This document shows, piece after piece, positions 33,265 to 41,964 of a stretch of DNA of 57,897 bases. A program made the translations under genes and the position numbers. Under the pieces are notes generated by a model. It was not told the origin of the DNA. It saw only the letters and a list, made by a program, of their open reading frames with translations, and did not search any database. The stretch spans positions 1-57,897 of the forward strand of contig NZ_LWLS01000073.1 of the NCBI RefSeq assembly GCF_001905095.1, written 5' to 3'. Positions within the stretch are counted from its first letter, which is position 1. The number at the start of each line of letters is the position of its first letter. The DNA comes from Micromonospora sp. CB01531. Its GTDB lineage: Bacteria > Actinomycetota > Actinomycetes > Mycobacteriales > Micromonosporaceae.

Positions 33265-34109
33265 GCGTCGGTCCGGGCCAGCCGCCAGGCCGCCCCCGCC
33301 AGCGCTAGGGCGGTCCAGCCCGCGAAGACGGCGAGCCCGGCTTGCGGGGTGAGGGCGTGCGCCGACTGGTGCAGGGCGAACATCGAGCCGCCCGCGTTGC
33401 CCGGCAGGTACGGGCTGATGTCGTCCCGCAGGCTGTCCGGCAGCAGATCGGACAGCAGGGGTACCAGCAGCAGGACGGCAGCGAGGATCGAGATCCCGCC
33501 GGCGGCTGAGCGCACCAGCGCGCCCAGCGCCACGCCGAGCACCCCCACCAGCGCGAGGAATCCGCCGGCCCCGGCCAGGCTGCGCAGCACCCCGGGTGCC
33601 GAGAGCGACAGCGCAACGTCCGTACCCTGGAGCGGTCCCGCTCCGGCGAGGAAGGCGAGGAACGCGCCAGCGCTGCCCACGACGAGGGCCACCGCCCCGA
33701 AGATCGCACTCTTGGACCACAGAACTGGAAGGCGGCGGGGCACTGCCGCCAGCGTCGCGCGGATCAGGCCGGTGGAATATTCACCCGCGGTGAGCAGCAC
33801 GCCCAGGGTGCCGAGCGCGAGCTCGCCGAACTTCATTCCGGTCAGGGCGATGCTGACCGCGTTGGCGGCGGGGCCCCCGTTGCCCCCGCCCGGGCCCAGT
33901 CCGGGGCCGCCGGGGCTGTAGGTCGTCGCGCGGACGAGGCCGAGCAGGAGCAGGAAGAACAGGGCCAGGCCCAGCGTGATCCAGGTGGAGCGCAGCGACC
34001 ACAGCTTGGCCCATTCCGAGCGCAGCACCCGGCCGCCGGTCACCCGGTAGGTGGGACGTTCGGCCGTGCGGGTGGCGGGAACGGCGGGGGCGGAAGATGG
34101 CGTGGTCAT
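33261..34109 (-). CDS. ABC-2 type exporter permease
   Basis: A 282-residue permease with about six membrane helices, the first at STWITLGLALFFLLLLGLV. Further ones include ALGTLGVLLTAGEYSTGLIR (with the conserved EY-x-x-G-x-I-R region), FGAVALVVGSAGAFLAFL, FLALVGVLGVALGALVRSAA and SILAAVLLLVPLLSDLLP. It partners with the upstream-encoded ATPase. ATG at 34109 shares one base with the ATPase stop (TGATG), giving tight translational coupling. The exported substrate is unknown. Confidence 0.88.
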   Translation of the reverse strand: MTTPSSAPAVPATRTAERPTYRVTGGRVLRSEWAKLWSLRSTWITLGLALFFLLLLGLVRATTYSPGGPGLGPGGGNGGPAANAVSIALTGMKFGELALGTLGVLLTAGEYSTGLIRATLAAVPRRLPVLWSKSAIFGAVALVVGSAGAFLAFLAGAGPLQGTDVALSLSAPGVLRSLAGAGGFLALVGVLGVALGALVRSAAGGISILAAVLLLVPLLSDLLPDSLRDDISPYLPGNAGGSMFALHQSAHALTPQAGLAVFAGWTALALAGAAWRLARTDA

Positions 34110-35053
34110 CACGAAGCGCTCCGGAGGGTGCTGGTAAGGGCAGCGGTGGTGGTGCCGTGGTAGTCGACCGCGTCGCCGGTCAGGGACATGAAGGCGTCCT
34201 CCAGCGAGACACTCCGCGGGGTCAGTTCATACACGGCGATGCCGTGGTCCGCCGCGACCGATCCGACCTGACGGGCCGTCAGTCCGACGACCTCAAGCTC
34301 CTCCGAGCCCGCCGCACCGGTGATCTCGACACCTGGGCCCAGCAGCAGCTCACGGAGCCGGGCCGGGTCGCCGCTGACCACCTTCACGCTGTGGCCACCA
34401 GCGTCGCGGATGAACTGAGCCACGGTGGTGTCGGCCAGGAGCCGGCCGCGCCCGATCACGATGAGCTTGCTCGCCGTCAACGCCATCTCCCCCATCAGAT
34501 GCGAGGACACGAACACGGTCCGGCCCTCGGCGGCGAGCCCGGTCAGCAGGTTCCGGATCCACAACACGCCCTCGGGGTCCAGCCCGTTCACCGGCTCGTC
34601 GAGGATCACGGTCTGCGGATCGCCGAGCAGCGCCGCGGCGATGCCCAGACGCTGCCCCATCCCCAGCGAGAACGCGCCGGCCCGCTTGCGGGCGACCGCT
34701 GCCAGCCCGGCAAGCTCGATCACTTCGGCCACCCGGCGCCGAGGAATGCCATGGGTGAGCGCGAGAGCGCTCAGATGGCTCACCGCCGAACGCCCCGGAT
34801 GGATCGATCGCGCCTCCAACAGTGCGCCGACCTCCTGGAGCGGGGCCGCGAACTCGCGGTAACGGCGACCGTTCACCCTGGCCGAACCACTGGTCGGGGC
34901 ATCCAGTCCCAGGATGACGCGCATGGTGGTGGACTTCCCGGCACCGTTCGGGCCCAGGAAGCCGGTGACCTCACCTGGGCGGACGGTGAACTCCAACTGG
35001 TCCACGGCGGTCTTGTCCCCGTACCGCTTGACCAGCTGACGGACCTCGATCAT
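34109..35053 (-). CDS. ABC transporter ATP-binding protein (drug/antimicrobial exporter type)
   Basis: A 314-residue ATPase. Walker A is GPNGAGKST (about 33-41), the ABC signature is FSLGMGQR, Walker B is VILDEPVNGLDP, and the switch His is in FVSSHL. A C-terminal extension of ~90 residues follows the nucleotide-binding domain, as in drug and bacitracin-type exporters. It is the first gene of the coupled four-gene operon. A 34-bp perfect palindrome lies 108 bases upstream of its ATG, in the region shared with the divergent F420-type gene. Confidence 0.92.
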   Translation of the reverse strand: MIEVRQLVKRYGDKTAVDQLEFTVRPGEVTGFLGPNGAGKSTTMRVILGLDAPTSGSARVNGRRYREFAAPLQEVGALLEARSIHPGRSAVSHLSALALTHGIPRRRVAEVIELAGLAAVARKRAGAFSLGMGQRLGIAAALLGDPQTVILDEPVNGLDPEGVLWIRNLLTGLAAEGRTVFVSSHLMGEMALTASKLIVIGRGRLLADTTVAQFIRDAGGHSVKVVSGDPARLRELLLGPGVEITGAAGSEELEVVGLTARQVGSVAADHGIAVYELTPRSVSLEDAFMSLTGDAVDYHGTTTAALTSTLRSAS

Positions 35054-35160
35054 GCTCGTGCCCCTGCTTTCGGTGTGCAGTCTGACGGCCACCTGACGGC
35101 CGCAGGACCACCGTAGGAAACCAGGCACCGCCCGCAGCGGCACCGGGGTCGCTTTCCCGG

Positions 35161-35194
35161 GCCGGCGGGAGGTACCGCGGTACCTCCCGCCGGC
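35161..35194. promoter_or_regulatory. Perfect 34-bp palindrome between divergent genes
   Basis: GCCGGCGGGAGGTACC (35161-35176), GC, then GGTACCTCCCGCCGGC (35179-35194); the whole 34 bp is self-complementary. It is 108 bases from the ABC ATPase start and 97 from the LLM oxidoreductase start. It could be an operator or a terminator-like structure. A weak plus-strand promoter, TTGACC (35235-35240) with TGCGAT (35257-35262), lies downstream of it. Confidence 0.65.
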
Positions 35195-35290
35195 GTTTGC
35201 GGGGCGGACGGCTGCCGCGAAGCGGACACCAGGGTTGACCGGCGCAGGGCGGGGTATGCGATGAGGATCGGCCCGGAAAGGAGACGCGCC

Positions 35291-36253
35291 ATGGTCAACG
35301 TCGGCTACACCCTCCTGTGCGAGCAGGCCGGCCCGAAGCACCTGGTCGATCACGCCGTCCGCGCCGAGGCCGCCGGCTTCGACCACCTGGTCATGTCCGA
35401 CCACTACTACCCGTGGCTCGACGCGCAGGGTCACTCCCCGTACGCCTGGTCGGTGCTCGGCGCGGTCGCCCACGCGACCAACCGGGTCGGGCTGATGTCC
35501 TTCGTGACCTGCCCGATCCGCCGCTACCACCCGGCGGTGGTGGCGCAGAAGGCCAGCACGGTCGGGGTGCTCTCGGACGGCCGGTTCACCCTCGGGCTGG
35601 GTGCCGGGGAGAACCTCAACGAGCACGTGGTCGGCGGCTGGCCGCACGTGGAGCAGCGGCACGAGATGTTCGAGGAGGCGTTGCAGATCATCCGGCCCCT
35701 GCTCAACGGCGAGACGCTGACCTTCTCCGGCAACCACTTCGACGTCCCCGACGCGTACGTCTGGGACCGGCCGGAGCGCCCAGTGCCGATGGCGGTCGCC
35801 GCCTCCGGCCGGCAGTCCGCCACCCTCGCCGCCGAGTACGGCTACGGCATGATCGCCACCGAGCCCGACGCGCACCTGATCCAGATGTACGACGACGCCG
35901 GCGGCGCCGGCAGGCCACGCTACGGCCAGGTGGCGATCTGCTACGGCCCGGACGAGGCCGAGTGCCGCAAGATCGTGCACGACCAGTTCCGCTGGTTCGG
36001 CCTGGGCTGGAAGGTCAACGCGAACCTTCCCGGGCCCGAGTCGTTCGCCGCGGCGACGCAGTTCGTGCGCGAGGAGGACGTGGCCGGGTCGATCCCGTGC
36101 GGGCCGGACGTGGACCGGCACGTGGCGGCGTTCAAGCAGTTCGTCGACGCGGGCTTCACCCACGTGGCGCTGATCCAGGTGGGCGCGGACAGCCAGCCGA
36201 TGTTCCTGAACTGGGCGCAGGAGGAGCTGTTGCCCCGGCTCCACGCGCTGTGA
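35291..36253 (+). CDS. F420-dependent LLM-class oxidoreductase (TIGR03557-type)
   Basis: A 320-residue luciferase-like TIM-barrel protein. The N-terminal MVNVGYTLLCEQAGPKHL, the SDHYYPWLDAQGHSP segment and the GAGENLNEHVVGGWPHV motif match the TIGR03557 group near F420-dependent glucose-6-phosphate dehydrogenase. The DHYxPW histidine, and the GAGE loop typical of cofactor F420 binding, are visible. It presumably reduces or oxidises a small substrate with F420 in the cytoplasm; the substrate is unknown. GGAAAGGAG lies upstream of ATG 35291. Confidence 0.88.
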   Translation: MVNVGYTLLCEQAGPKHLVDHAVRAEAAGFDHLVMSDHYYPWLDAQGHSPYAWSVLGAVAHATNRVGLMSFVTCPIRRYHPAVVAQKASTVGVLSDGRFTLGLGAGENLNEHVVGGWPHVEQRHEMFEEALQIIRPLLNGETLTFSGNHFDVPDAYVWDRPERPVPMAVAASGRQSATLAAEYGYGMIATEPDAHLIQMYDDAGGAGRPRYGQVAICYGPDEAECRKIVHDQFRWFGLGWKVNANLPGPESFAAATQFVREEDVAGSIPCGPDVDRHVAAFKQFVDAGFTHVALIQVGADSQPMFLNWAQEELLPRLHAL

Positions 36254-36278
36254 CCGCTCGACCTGCGATGGTGGGTCC

Positions 36279-36398
36279 ATGCGTATCGGGAACACCGAGA
36301 TCCGGCCCCTCGGGGGCGGAGTCGGCTGCCTGTTGATGATCCTCTTCTCGATCCTCGTCTCGGTGGTGCTGACCGTGGTGCTGAACCTGCTGATCTGA
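36279..36398 (+). CDS. 39-residue single-pass membrane protein
   Basis: A short gene, MRIGNTEIRPLGGGVGCLLM followed by ILFSILVSVVLTVVLNLLI. The first 13 residues are polar with a GGG turn, and the rest is one membrane helix. It starts 25 bases after the LLM oxidoreductase stop (ATG 36279). From memory, short proteins with an RIGxTEIRPLGGG start and a hydrophobic tail recur in Micromonosporaceae. The function is unknown. It is too short for most gene-calling cut-offs. Confidence 0.65.
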   Translation: MRIGNTEIRPLGGGVGCLLMILFSILVSVVLTVVLNLLI

Positions 36399-36414
36399 CC
36401 GCAGAGGACGCCGG

Positions 36415-37422
36415 TCAGCGGCGCAGGCCCAGGGCGGTGAGCAGCTCCCGGCTGGCGACCCGGACCGGGTCCAGCACCGTCCGACGCAGCCAGCGGCGGG
36501 TCGGCCCGACCGTGGCCCGCCACGCCGTACGCATGCCCCGCGCCGCCGGGACGACGGCGGCCCGCCAGCCGGCCCGGACGGCCCGGCCCAGCGGTACGGC
36601 GGTGTGCCGCCACAGCCAGCGCAGGGCCCGACCGAGCGGACGCAGCAGCACTCGATAGAGCAGGCCGAGCACGCGTCCGGCGAGCCGCCAGGCGCCGACG
36701 ACCGCGTCCACCAGTACCCCGGTGAGGGCCCGGGCGACGGCGGCCAGCACACGGCCGACCGCGACGAGCCCGGCGGCGAATGCCCGACCGACGGCAGCCA
36801 GCCCGCGGCCGAGCAGCGCCAGCCCGGCGAGCAGCGACCGTCCCACCGGGGCGAGCACCCGCGCCAGCCAGCGCAGCGGCCGGACCACCAACTCCCGGAC
36901 CAGCCAGGCCAGCGGACGCCAGAGCACCCGCACCGCCACCCAGGCGGCGCCGCTCGCCAACCACACCAACGGCTGCCAGATCAGGTGCACCGCAACCCAG
37001 GCGAGGCTCCGGGCCAGCCACCCCAGCGGCAGCCACACCAGCAGCGTGCGCACGGCCCAGGCCAGCGGACGCCACAGCAGGTGCACGGCGACCCAGGCCG
37101 CCCCACGCGCCAGCCAGACCAGCGGCAGCCACAGCAGGGTGCGCGCGGCCCAGGCCAGCGGGCGCAGCAGCCAGCGGTGCAGGAACCGGCCGCTCGGCCT
37201 GACCAGGTACCGGTCCAGCAGGCGGCCGGCGGCGACGGCCAACTCCCAGGCCAGGCGTACCGGCAGGACCACGATCACGGCGACGGCGCGGGCGACGGCC
37301 GCGACCAGCGGGGGCGGCGGCTCGGCCGGGGCCCGCGGGTCGGTCGGCGCGGCGGCGTCCGGCCAGGGCGACGTGGGTGGCCGGTCCAGGTCGGACGGGC
37401 GCGGGGGCGGCGGGCCGGTCAC
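36415..37422 (-). CDS. Trp/Arg-rich repeat protein of unknown function
   Basis: A 335-residue protein with a Pro-rich N-terminus (1-40) and a long helical region of tandem amphipathic repeats. Between about 85 and 190, repeats of roughly 17-19 residues recur: AAWVAVH (109-114), LAWVAVH (140-145), AAWVAVR (160-165), with LLWRPLAW (116-122), LIWQPLVW (147-154) and VLWRPLAW (167-173). A second repeat set, VGRxL (about 193-225), follows. There is no Asp or Glu between residue 71 and 176, and Arg and Trp are very frequent, so the chain is strongly basic and membrane-active in character. No family is recognised. The GTG at 37422 is 41 bases beyond the EEP gene stop. The role may be membrane or envelope association. 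Confidence 0.7.
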   Translation of the reverse strand: MTGPPPPRPSDLDRPPTSPWPDAAAPTDPRAPAEPPPPLVAAVARAVAVIVVLPVRLAWELAVAAGRLLDRYLVRPSGRFLHRWLLRPLAWAARTLLWLPLVWLARGAAWVAVHLLWRPLAWAVRTLLVWLPLGWLARSLAWVAVHLIWQPLVWLASGAAWVAVRVLWRPLAWLVRELVVRPLRWLARVLAPVGRSLLAGLALLGRGLAAVGRAFAAGLVAVGRVLAAVARALTGVLVDAVVGAWRLAGRVLGLLYRVLLRPLGRALRWLWRHTAVPLGRAVRAGWRAAVVPAARGMRTAWRATVGPTRRWLRRTVLDPVRVASRELLTALGLRR

Positions 37423-37463
37423 GGCGTCACGGTAGTCAGCCGCGGCAACGACCGCCGCCCCGG

Positions 37464-38267
37464 TCAGGCCGGGTCCAGCGCCAGGTCCGCCACCACCGGA
37501 TAGTGGTCGGAGGCGGTGTCCGCGTCGCCGCCCCGGACCACCCGCAGCTGGCGGGCCAACGCGGCCAACGCGGGCGTGGCGAGCAGGTAGTCCAGGCGCA
37601 TCCCGGCGAACTCCGCCCCGCCGTGCCGGGTCGGCACGGTCAGCCCGCCGGGCTCGCTCCCGCCGCGGTCCGGCCACAGGTCGACCAGGCCGGCGTCGAG
37701 CAGGCGGGACACGGCGCGGGTGTCGACGGTACGGCCGTCGCGGCGCAGGTGCCGGCGCCGGTACCGATCGGGCAGGCCGGCCAGCCGGGCGGCGTGGTCG
37801 GCGGTCGGCTCGAGGGTGTTCAGGTCCCCGGCGAGCAGGGCCAACTCGCCCCCGGTACGCCGGACCGCCGCCGCGAGCCACTCCGCCTCCATCCGCCGCC
37901 GGCCGCCCGAGTACGGATCAAGGTGGGTGCTGAACACGGTGAGCGGCCCCGCCCCGGTGGACACCTGGACCCGGGCGGCGGCGTGGTGGAAGGGTCGGCG
38001 TACCCGACCGGAGCGCAGCACCCGCAGCGGCGCGCGGACCAGCACCGCCACCGGCTGCCCGAAGCAGGACCGGGCCAGGTGGGGCACCATCCCCAGCCGG
38101 CCGGCCAGGTCCGCCAACCGCCCGCCCCGGTCGAGGCCGCGCAGTTCCTGCAGGGCCAGCACGTCGGGGCGCTGGCCGCTGACGACCGCGACGATCCCGG
38201 GCCACCGGTCGGGCCCATCCCGGTCCCGCCCGCCGGTCCGGATGTTCCAGGTCATCACCCGCAGCAT
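37464..38267 (-). CDS. Endonuclease/exonuclease/phosphatase (EEP) family protein
   Basis: A 267-residue EEP-fold hydrolase. The conserved motifs are visible in order: MTWNIRTG, LALQELRG (metal-binding Glu), THLDPY, AGDLNTLEP, DYLLATP and SDHYPVVA. The family includes DNases, lipid phosphatases and sphingomyelinases; the substrate here cannot be assigned. No signal peptide is seen, so it is cytoplasmic. It follows the tandem PAP2 gene by 10 bases and may be co-transcribed with it. Confidence 0.88.
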   Translation of the reverse strand: MLRVMTWNIRTGGRDRDGPDRWPGIVAVVSGQRPDVLALQELRGLDRGGRLADLAGRLGMVPHLARSCFGQPVAVLVRAPLRVLRSGRVRRPFHHAAARVQVSTGAGPLTVFSTHLDPYSGGRRRMEAEWLAAAVRRTGGELALLAGDLNTLEPTADHAARLAGLPDRYRRRHLRRDGRTVDTRAVSRLLDAGLVDLWPDRGGSEPGGLTVPTRHGGAEFAGMRLDYLLATPALAALARQLRVVRGGDADTASDHYPVVADLALDPA

Positions 38268-38277
38268 CGGCGCCCGG

Positions 38278-39768
38278 TCACTCCTCCCGGCCGGCCCTGG
38301 CCAGCTCGTCGGGCAGTTCAGGCACCTGCTCCGACTCGATGGCCGGACGGTTGCCCCGCCCGACGTCGGCGTTGGGGCCGACCACCCACCAGAGCAGCCC
38401 GATCCACAGCCCGCTGAGCAGGATCGCGCCCATGACGTCGGTCGGGTGGTGCATACCGCGGTACATCCGGGAGACGGCCACCCCGACCGGCATGATCACC
38501 GCCATGGCCACGAACAGCCACCGCCACCAGTGGTCGGTGCGGGCGAGCACGATGACGGCGATCGCTGTCCAGAGGCAGATGGTGGCCGCGATGTGCCCGG
38601 ACGGGAAGGACGAGGTGGGCAGGTGCCCGTCCAGGTTGTCCACCGGCGGGCGGGGACGGTCGACCGCTCCGGAGGAGGCGAGGAAGAGGCTCAGCTCGCC
38701 GAACATCGCCAGCGCCACGAAGAGCACCGGCCGCCAGCGCTTCCAGATCGCCAGCACCAGCGGGCAGAAGACCAGCGAGATCAACAGGATGGCGTGCGTG
38801 TCGCCGAACTTGCTCCACCACCAGCTCAGGCTGTTCAACGAGTCGGTACGCCGGGCCGCGAGCCACTGCGGCACCTCGGTGTCGAGGGTGTCGAGGAACG
38901 TGCCCTTGGCGTGGTAGCTGACCACCATGCCGAACGCGTAGAGGGCGCCGAAGACGAGCACCCAGCCGACCAGCAGCTCGGCGACGGCCGAGCGGGGGTG
39001 CTCCAGCACGTGCTCCTCGTCCGGCGCGGGGGTGATCTCCTCCCCCGCCTCCGGCTCCAGGCCCTCGCTGATCGGTGGCACCGGGCGGCCGCGGTCGCGC
39101 CGCCACAGCCGGAAGGCGTACGCGGTGACGCCGAGCCAGGTCGCGCCGAGCAGCCAGCCGCCGAGCACGTCGGAGACGAAGTGCACGCCGAGCGCGATCC
39201 GGGTCAGCCCGATCAGCAGGACCAGCCCGCCGACCAGGACAATGGCCGGTCGGCGCCACCGGGGCGGCATGGCCGGCAGGAAGACCAGCAGCAGCGCCCC
39301 GTACGCGACGAACGAGCCGAGCGCGTGCCCGCTCGGAAAGCTGTTGCCGGGCGCGTGGGTGATCGGCACGTCGACCACCGGGCGCAGCCGCCCGACCAGC
39401 GCCTTCAGCGACGGGTCGAGGATCAGCCCGCCCACCCCGCTGATGATCAGGTAGACCGCCAGTCGGGGCTGACGGCGGATCAGCAGGCCGACCACCGCGA
39501 TGGTGACCAGCCAGATCAGCACCGGCCGGCCGCCCAGGTCGGTGACCGCCTGGAGCGCGGTGACCAGGGGGTGGTGCGGCGCCACGAGGCCGTTGAACCA
39601 CTCGGCCGCCTCGTGGTCGGCGCGGTACAGCGGGGCCCAGTGGAACCGGACGAGCATGAGCAGCACCCCGAACGCGACCCCCGCCCCGGCGACCGCGAGC
39701 AGCCCTACGACGCTGCGCCCGGCGAACCGGCCGAGGGGTCGGCGGTGGGTCTCCTTGACCACGGTCAC
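38278..39768 (-). CDS. Membrane phosphatase with two PAP2 domains
   Basis: A ~496-residue integral membrane protein with two complete PAP2 (phosphatidic acid phosphatase) modules in one chain. The first has KALVGRLRP, then FPSGH at about 144-148 and a GVHFVSD C3 motif near 196. The second has VDRPRP near 371, FPSGH near 390 and SRMYRGMHHPTD near 435-446. A cytoplasmic acidic linker (EGLEPEAGEEITPAPDEEH) separates them. PAP2 enzymes dephosphorylate lipid phosphates or undecaprenyl pyrophosphate at the membrane. GTG at 39768 is preferred as GGGAGG lies 6 bases upstream; a GTG two codons upstream is too close to it. Confidence 0.85.
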   Translation of the reverse strand: MTVVKETHRRPLGRFAGRSVVGLLAVAGAGVAFGVLLMLVRFHWAPLYRADHEAAEWFNGLVAPHHPLVTALQAVTDLGGRPVLIWLVTIAVVGLLIRRQPRLAVYLIISGVGGLILDPSLKALVGRLRPVVDVPITHAPGNSFPSGHALGSFVAYGALLLVFLPAMPPRWRRPAIVLVGGLVLLIGLTRIALGVHFVSDVLGGWLLGATWLGVTAYAFRLWRRDRGRPVPPISEGLEPEAGEEITPAPDEEHVLEHPRSAVAELLVGWVLVFGALYAFGMVVSYHAKGTFLDTLDTEVPQWLAARRTDSLNSLSWWWSKFGDTHAILLISLVFCPLVLAIWKRWRPVLFVALAMFGELSLFLASSGAVDRPRPPVDNLDGHLPTSSFPSGHIAATICLWTAIAVIVLARTDHWWRWLFVAMAVIMPVGVAVSRMYRGMHHPTDVMGAILLSGLWIGLLWWVVGPNADVGRGNRPAIESEQVPELPDELARAGREE

Positions 39769-39838
39769 CCGCACCTCCCTTGTGTTCTGCCGAGGCGCGC
39801 TGTACCCGGTTCGCGCTCCGCGTACACGCGATCGCCGG

Positions 39839-40840
39839 TCAGAGCGCGGTCATCTCGCCGGTGTCGAGGACCGTCGCGTGTTCGGCTGCCGGCTCCCAGT
39901 GGTCGGGCTGGGCGGGCTCCGCCACGCCGATCCGCATCGCCTCCAGCTGGGCGGCGAAGGCCAGCCCGCCGAAGAGCGCCATCCCGGTCAGGTTGGCCCA
40001 CAGCAGCAGGGCCATCATCCCGGTCAGCGCGCCGTAGGTCTGTCCGAAACCGTCGCTGTACTTGACGTACGCGGCGAGCAGCAGGCTCGCCAGCCACCAG
40101 AGCGCGGTGGCGATGCCGGCACCGAAGAACAGCCAGGACAGGCCGGGCTGCCGGCGCCGGGGCGCGTGCCGGAACAGCACCGCCACGGCCAGCACGGTCA
40201 GCCCGACGCTGAGCGGCCAGCGGATCACGTCCCAGGCGGCGTTGGCGACGCTGCCCCAGGCGTAGTGCCGCCGCACCGACTCGCCCATCGCCCGACCGCC
40301 GACCAATATGAGGAACCCGGCCAGCGCGGGTACGCCGGCGGTCACCGCGAGGACGGCGGCGCGGCCGTACTTGGCCAGGGCCGGGCGGTCCCGCTCAACG
40401 CCGTAGATGCGGTTCGCGCCCCGTTCGATCTGGGCCATGGTGGTGGCGAGCGCGACGAGGCCGGTGAGCAGGCCGAGGGTCAACGCCAGTTCGCCAGCGT
40501 GCTCGCTGTGCTCGCCGTCGGCCAGCAGCTGCTGCACCACCGACTCGCTCTGGCCGGGGGTGAGCGCGAGCACGGTGTCGGCGACCACCTTGCCGCCCTC
40601 GTCGGCGCCGAGGTCGGTGATCAGGCCGGTGAGCGCGATGAGGAACGGCACCACGGCCAGGCAGAGCTGCAGGGCGAGGGCCCGGGAGTGGCTGAAGCCG
40701 TCGCCGTAGCGGAACCGGACGAAGGCGTCCCGCAGCAGGCACCAGCCGCCGTGCCGGCGCAGGGTGTGCCAGGCGTCGTCGGCGGAGAGTTCGTCCGCCG
40801 ACATCAGCCGGGTCTCGGGGACCAGCTTGGTGCTACTCAC
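39839..40840 (-). CDS. YihY/BrkB-family membrane protein
   Basis: A 333-residue membrane protein of the UPF0761/YihY (virulence factor BrkB) family. Six hydrophobic segments are visible, including LQLCLAVVPFLIALTGLI, LALTLGLLTGLVALATTM, AVLAVTAGVPALAGFLILV, LSVGLTVLAVAVLF, GIATALWWLASLLLAAYVK and MMALLLWANLTGMALFGGL. The family was once called RNase BN but has no shown nuclease activity. GTG at 40840 overlaps the stop of the kinase-like gene by 8 bases, so translation is coupled to it. Confidence 0.88.
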   Translation of the reverse strand: MSSTKLVPETRLMSADELSADDAWHTLRRHGGWCLLRDAFVRFRYGDGFSHSRALALQLCLAVVPFLIALTGLITDLGADEGGKVVADTVLALTPGQSESVVQQLLADGEHSEHAGELALTLGLLTGLVALATTMAQIERGANRIYGVERDRPALAKYGRAAVLAVTAGVPALAGFLILVGGRAMGESVRRHYAWGSVANAAWDVIRWPLSVGLTVLAVAVLFRHAPRRRQPGLSWLFFGAGIATALWWLASLLLAAYVKYSDGFGQTYGALTGMMALLLWANLTGMALFGGLAFAAQLEAMRIGVAEPAQPDHWEPAAEHATVLDTGEMTAL

Positions 40841-41840
40841 GGCGGGCGTCCTCGACCAGGCGTTCACCGCGCTGACCGGCGGCGTCGGCGTCCACCGACA
40901 GATCGGGGTGGCACTCCGGCCGGGCCACGCAGAGCCAGAGCGCCGCGGGCCGGATCTCGGCCGTGAGCGAGCGGCCGGGCTCGATCAGGTCACCGTCGAG
41001 CTCCCGTGGCTGGGCCCGGTTGCTGGTGATCTCGACCTTCCGGCCCCGGAGGATCTCCATCCGGGGCACCCGGCCACGCCGGCGGACGAGCGCCCAGCCC
41101 ATGGCCAGCCAGTGGCCCAGCGTCCGGGGGGTGAGCACCGCGACGTCGAGCCAGCCGTCGTCGGGCTCGGCGTCGGTGAGCAGGCGTACGCCGCCCTGGA
41201 GGCGGCCGACGTTGGCGACCAGGACCGAGCGGGCCCGGCGGCGCAGCGGCGGGTGGTCGTCGATCCGGATCCAGACCCGCATCGGCCGGTCCCGCAGGTG
41301 CTTCACGGCGCCCACGACGTACGCCGGCCAGCCGATCCGCGCCTTGGTGGTCTCCGAGGTGGCGTCGAGCATCTGCGCGTCGAAGCCCATCCCGGCCATC
41401 ACGGCGAAGCACTGGTCGCCGACGACCCCGACGTCCAGCCGCCGCATGCCCCGCTCGACGGCGACCTCCAGCCCGGCGGCCAGGTCGCCGGAGAGACCGA
41501 GGTTGGCGGCGAGCAGGTTGCCGGTGCCCTGGGGCAGCACGGCGAGCGCCACGTCGGTGCCGGCCAGCGCGCTCACGCAGGCGCGTACCGTGCCGTCGCC
41601 GCCGCACGCGAGGACGACCTCCGCGCCGGCCTTGACGGCCGCCTCGGTCTGGCCGCGGCCCGGGTCCTCGACGGTGGTCTCGTACCACGTCGGCGGGGGC
41701 CAGCCGGCGGCGTCGAGGGCGCCGTCCACCGTGCGGCGGAACTGGTCGAGATCGGTCACCTTCACCGGGTTGACCACCACCGCCGAGCGCGGCGCGGCGT
41801 TGCCGGCGGTCACCAGCCGCTGGTCCGCTCCACCGTTCAC
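40833..41840 (-). CDS. Diacylglycerol/lipid kinase (YegS/BmrU-type) protein
   Basis: A 335-residue cytoplasmic protein of the DAGK catalytic family: SAVVVNPVKV near the start, the nucleotide-binding VVLACGGDGTVRACVSAL and VLPQGTGNLLAANLG, and GMGFDAQMLDATS. Its likely job is phosphorylation of diacylglycerol or a related lipid head group. The stop overlaps the start of the BrkB gene by 8 bases. Lipid-phosphate metabolism in this neighbourhood (tandem PAP2, EEP) fits, but no pathway is proved. GTG 41840 is the start. Confidence 0.88.
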   Translation of the reverse strand: MNGGADQRLVTAGNAAPRSAVVVNPVKVTDLDQFRRTVDGALDAAGWPPPTWYETTVEDPGRGQTEAAVKAGAEVVLACGGDGTVRACVSALAGTDVALAVLPQGTGNLLAANLGLSGDLAAGLEVAVERGMRRLDVGVVGDQCFAVMAGMGFDAQMLDATSETTKARIGWPAYVVGAVKHLRDRPMRVWIRIDDHPPLRRRARSVLVANVGRLQGGVRLLTDAEPDDGWLDVAVLTPRTLGHWLAMGWALVRRRGRVPRMEILRGRKVEITSNRAQPRELDGDLIEPGRSLTAEIRPAALWLCVARPECHPDLSVDADAAGQRGERLVEDARRE

Positions 41841-41964
41841 GGCGTCAGTGTGCAGCAACTCCAACGGGTCAGCGAGTCGACGGCGACGGACGTTGCATGG
41901 ACCGCAAACAGGTTTACGGACCGCACTGGCCGGTTGGCGCCGCCGGCGTTCGTGTCGTCGGGCG

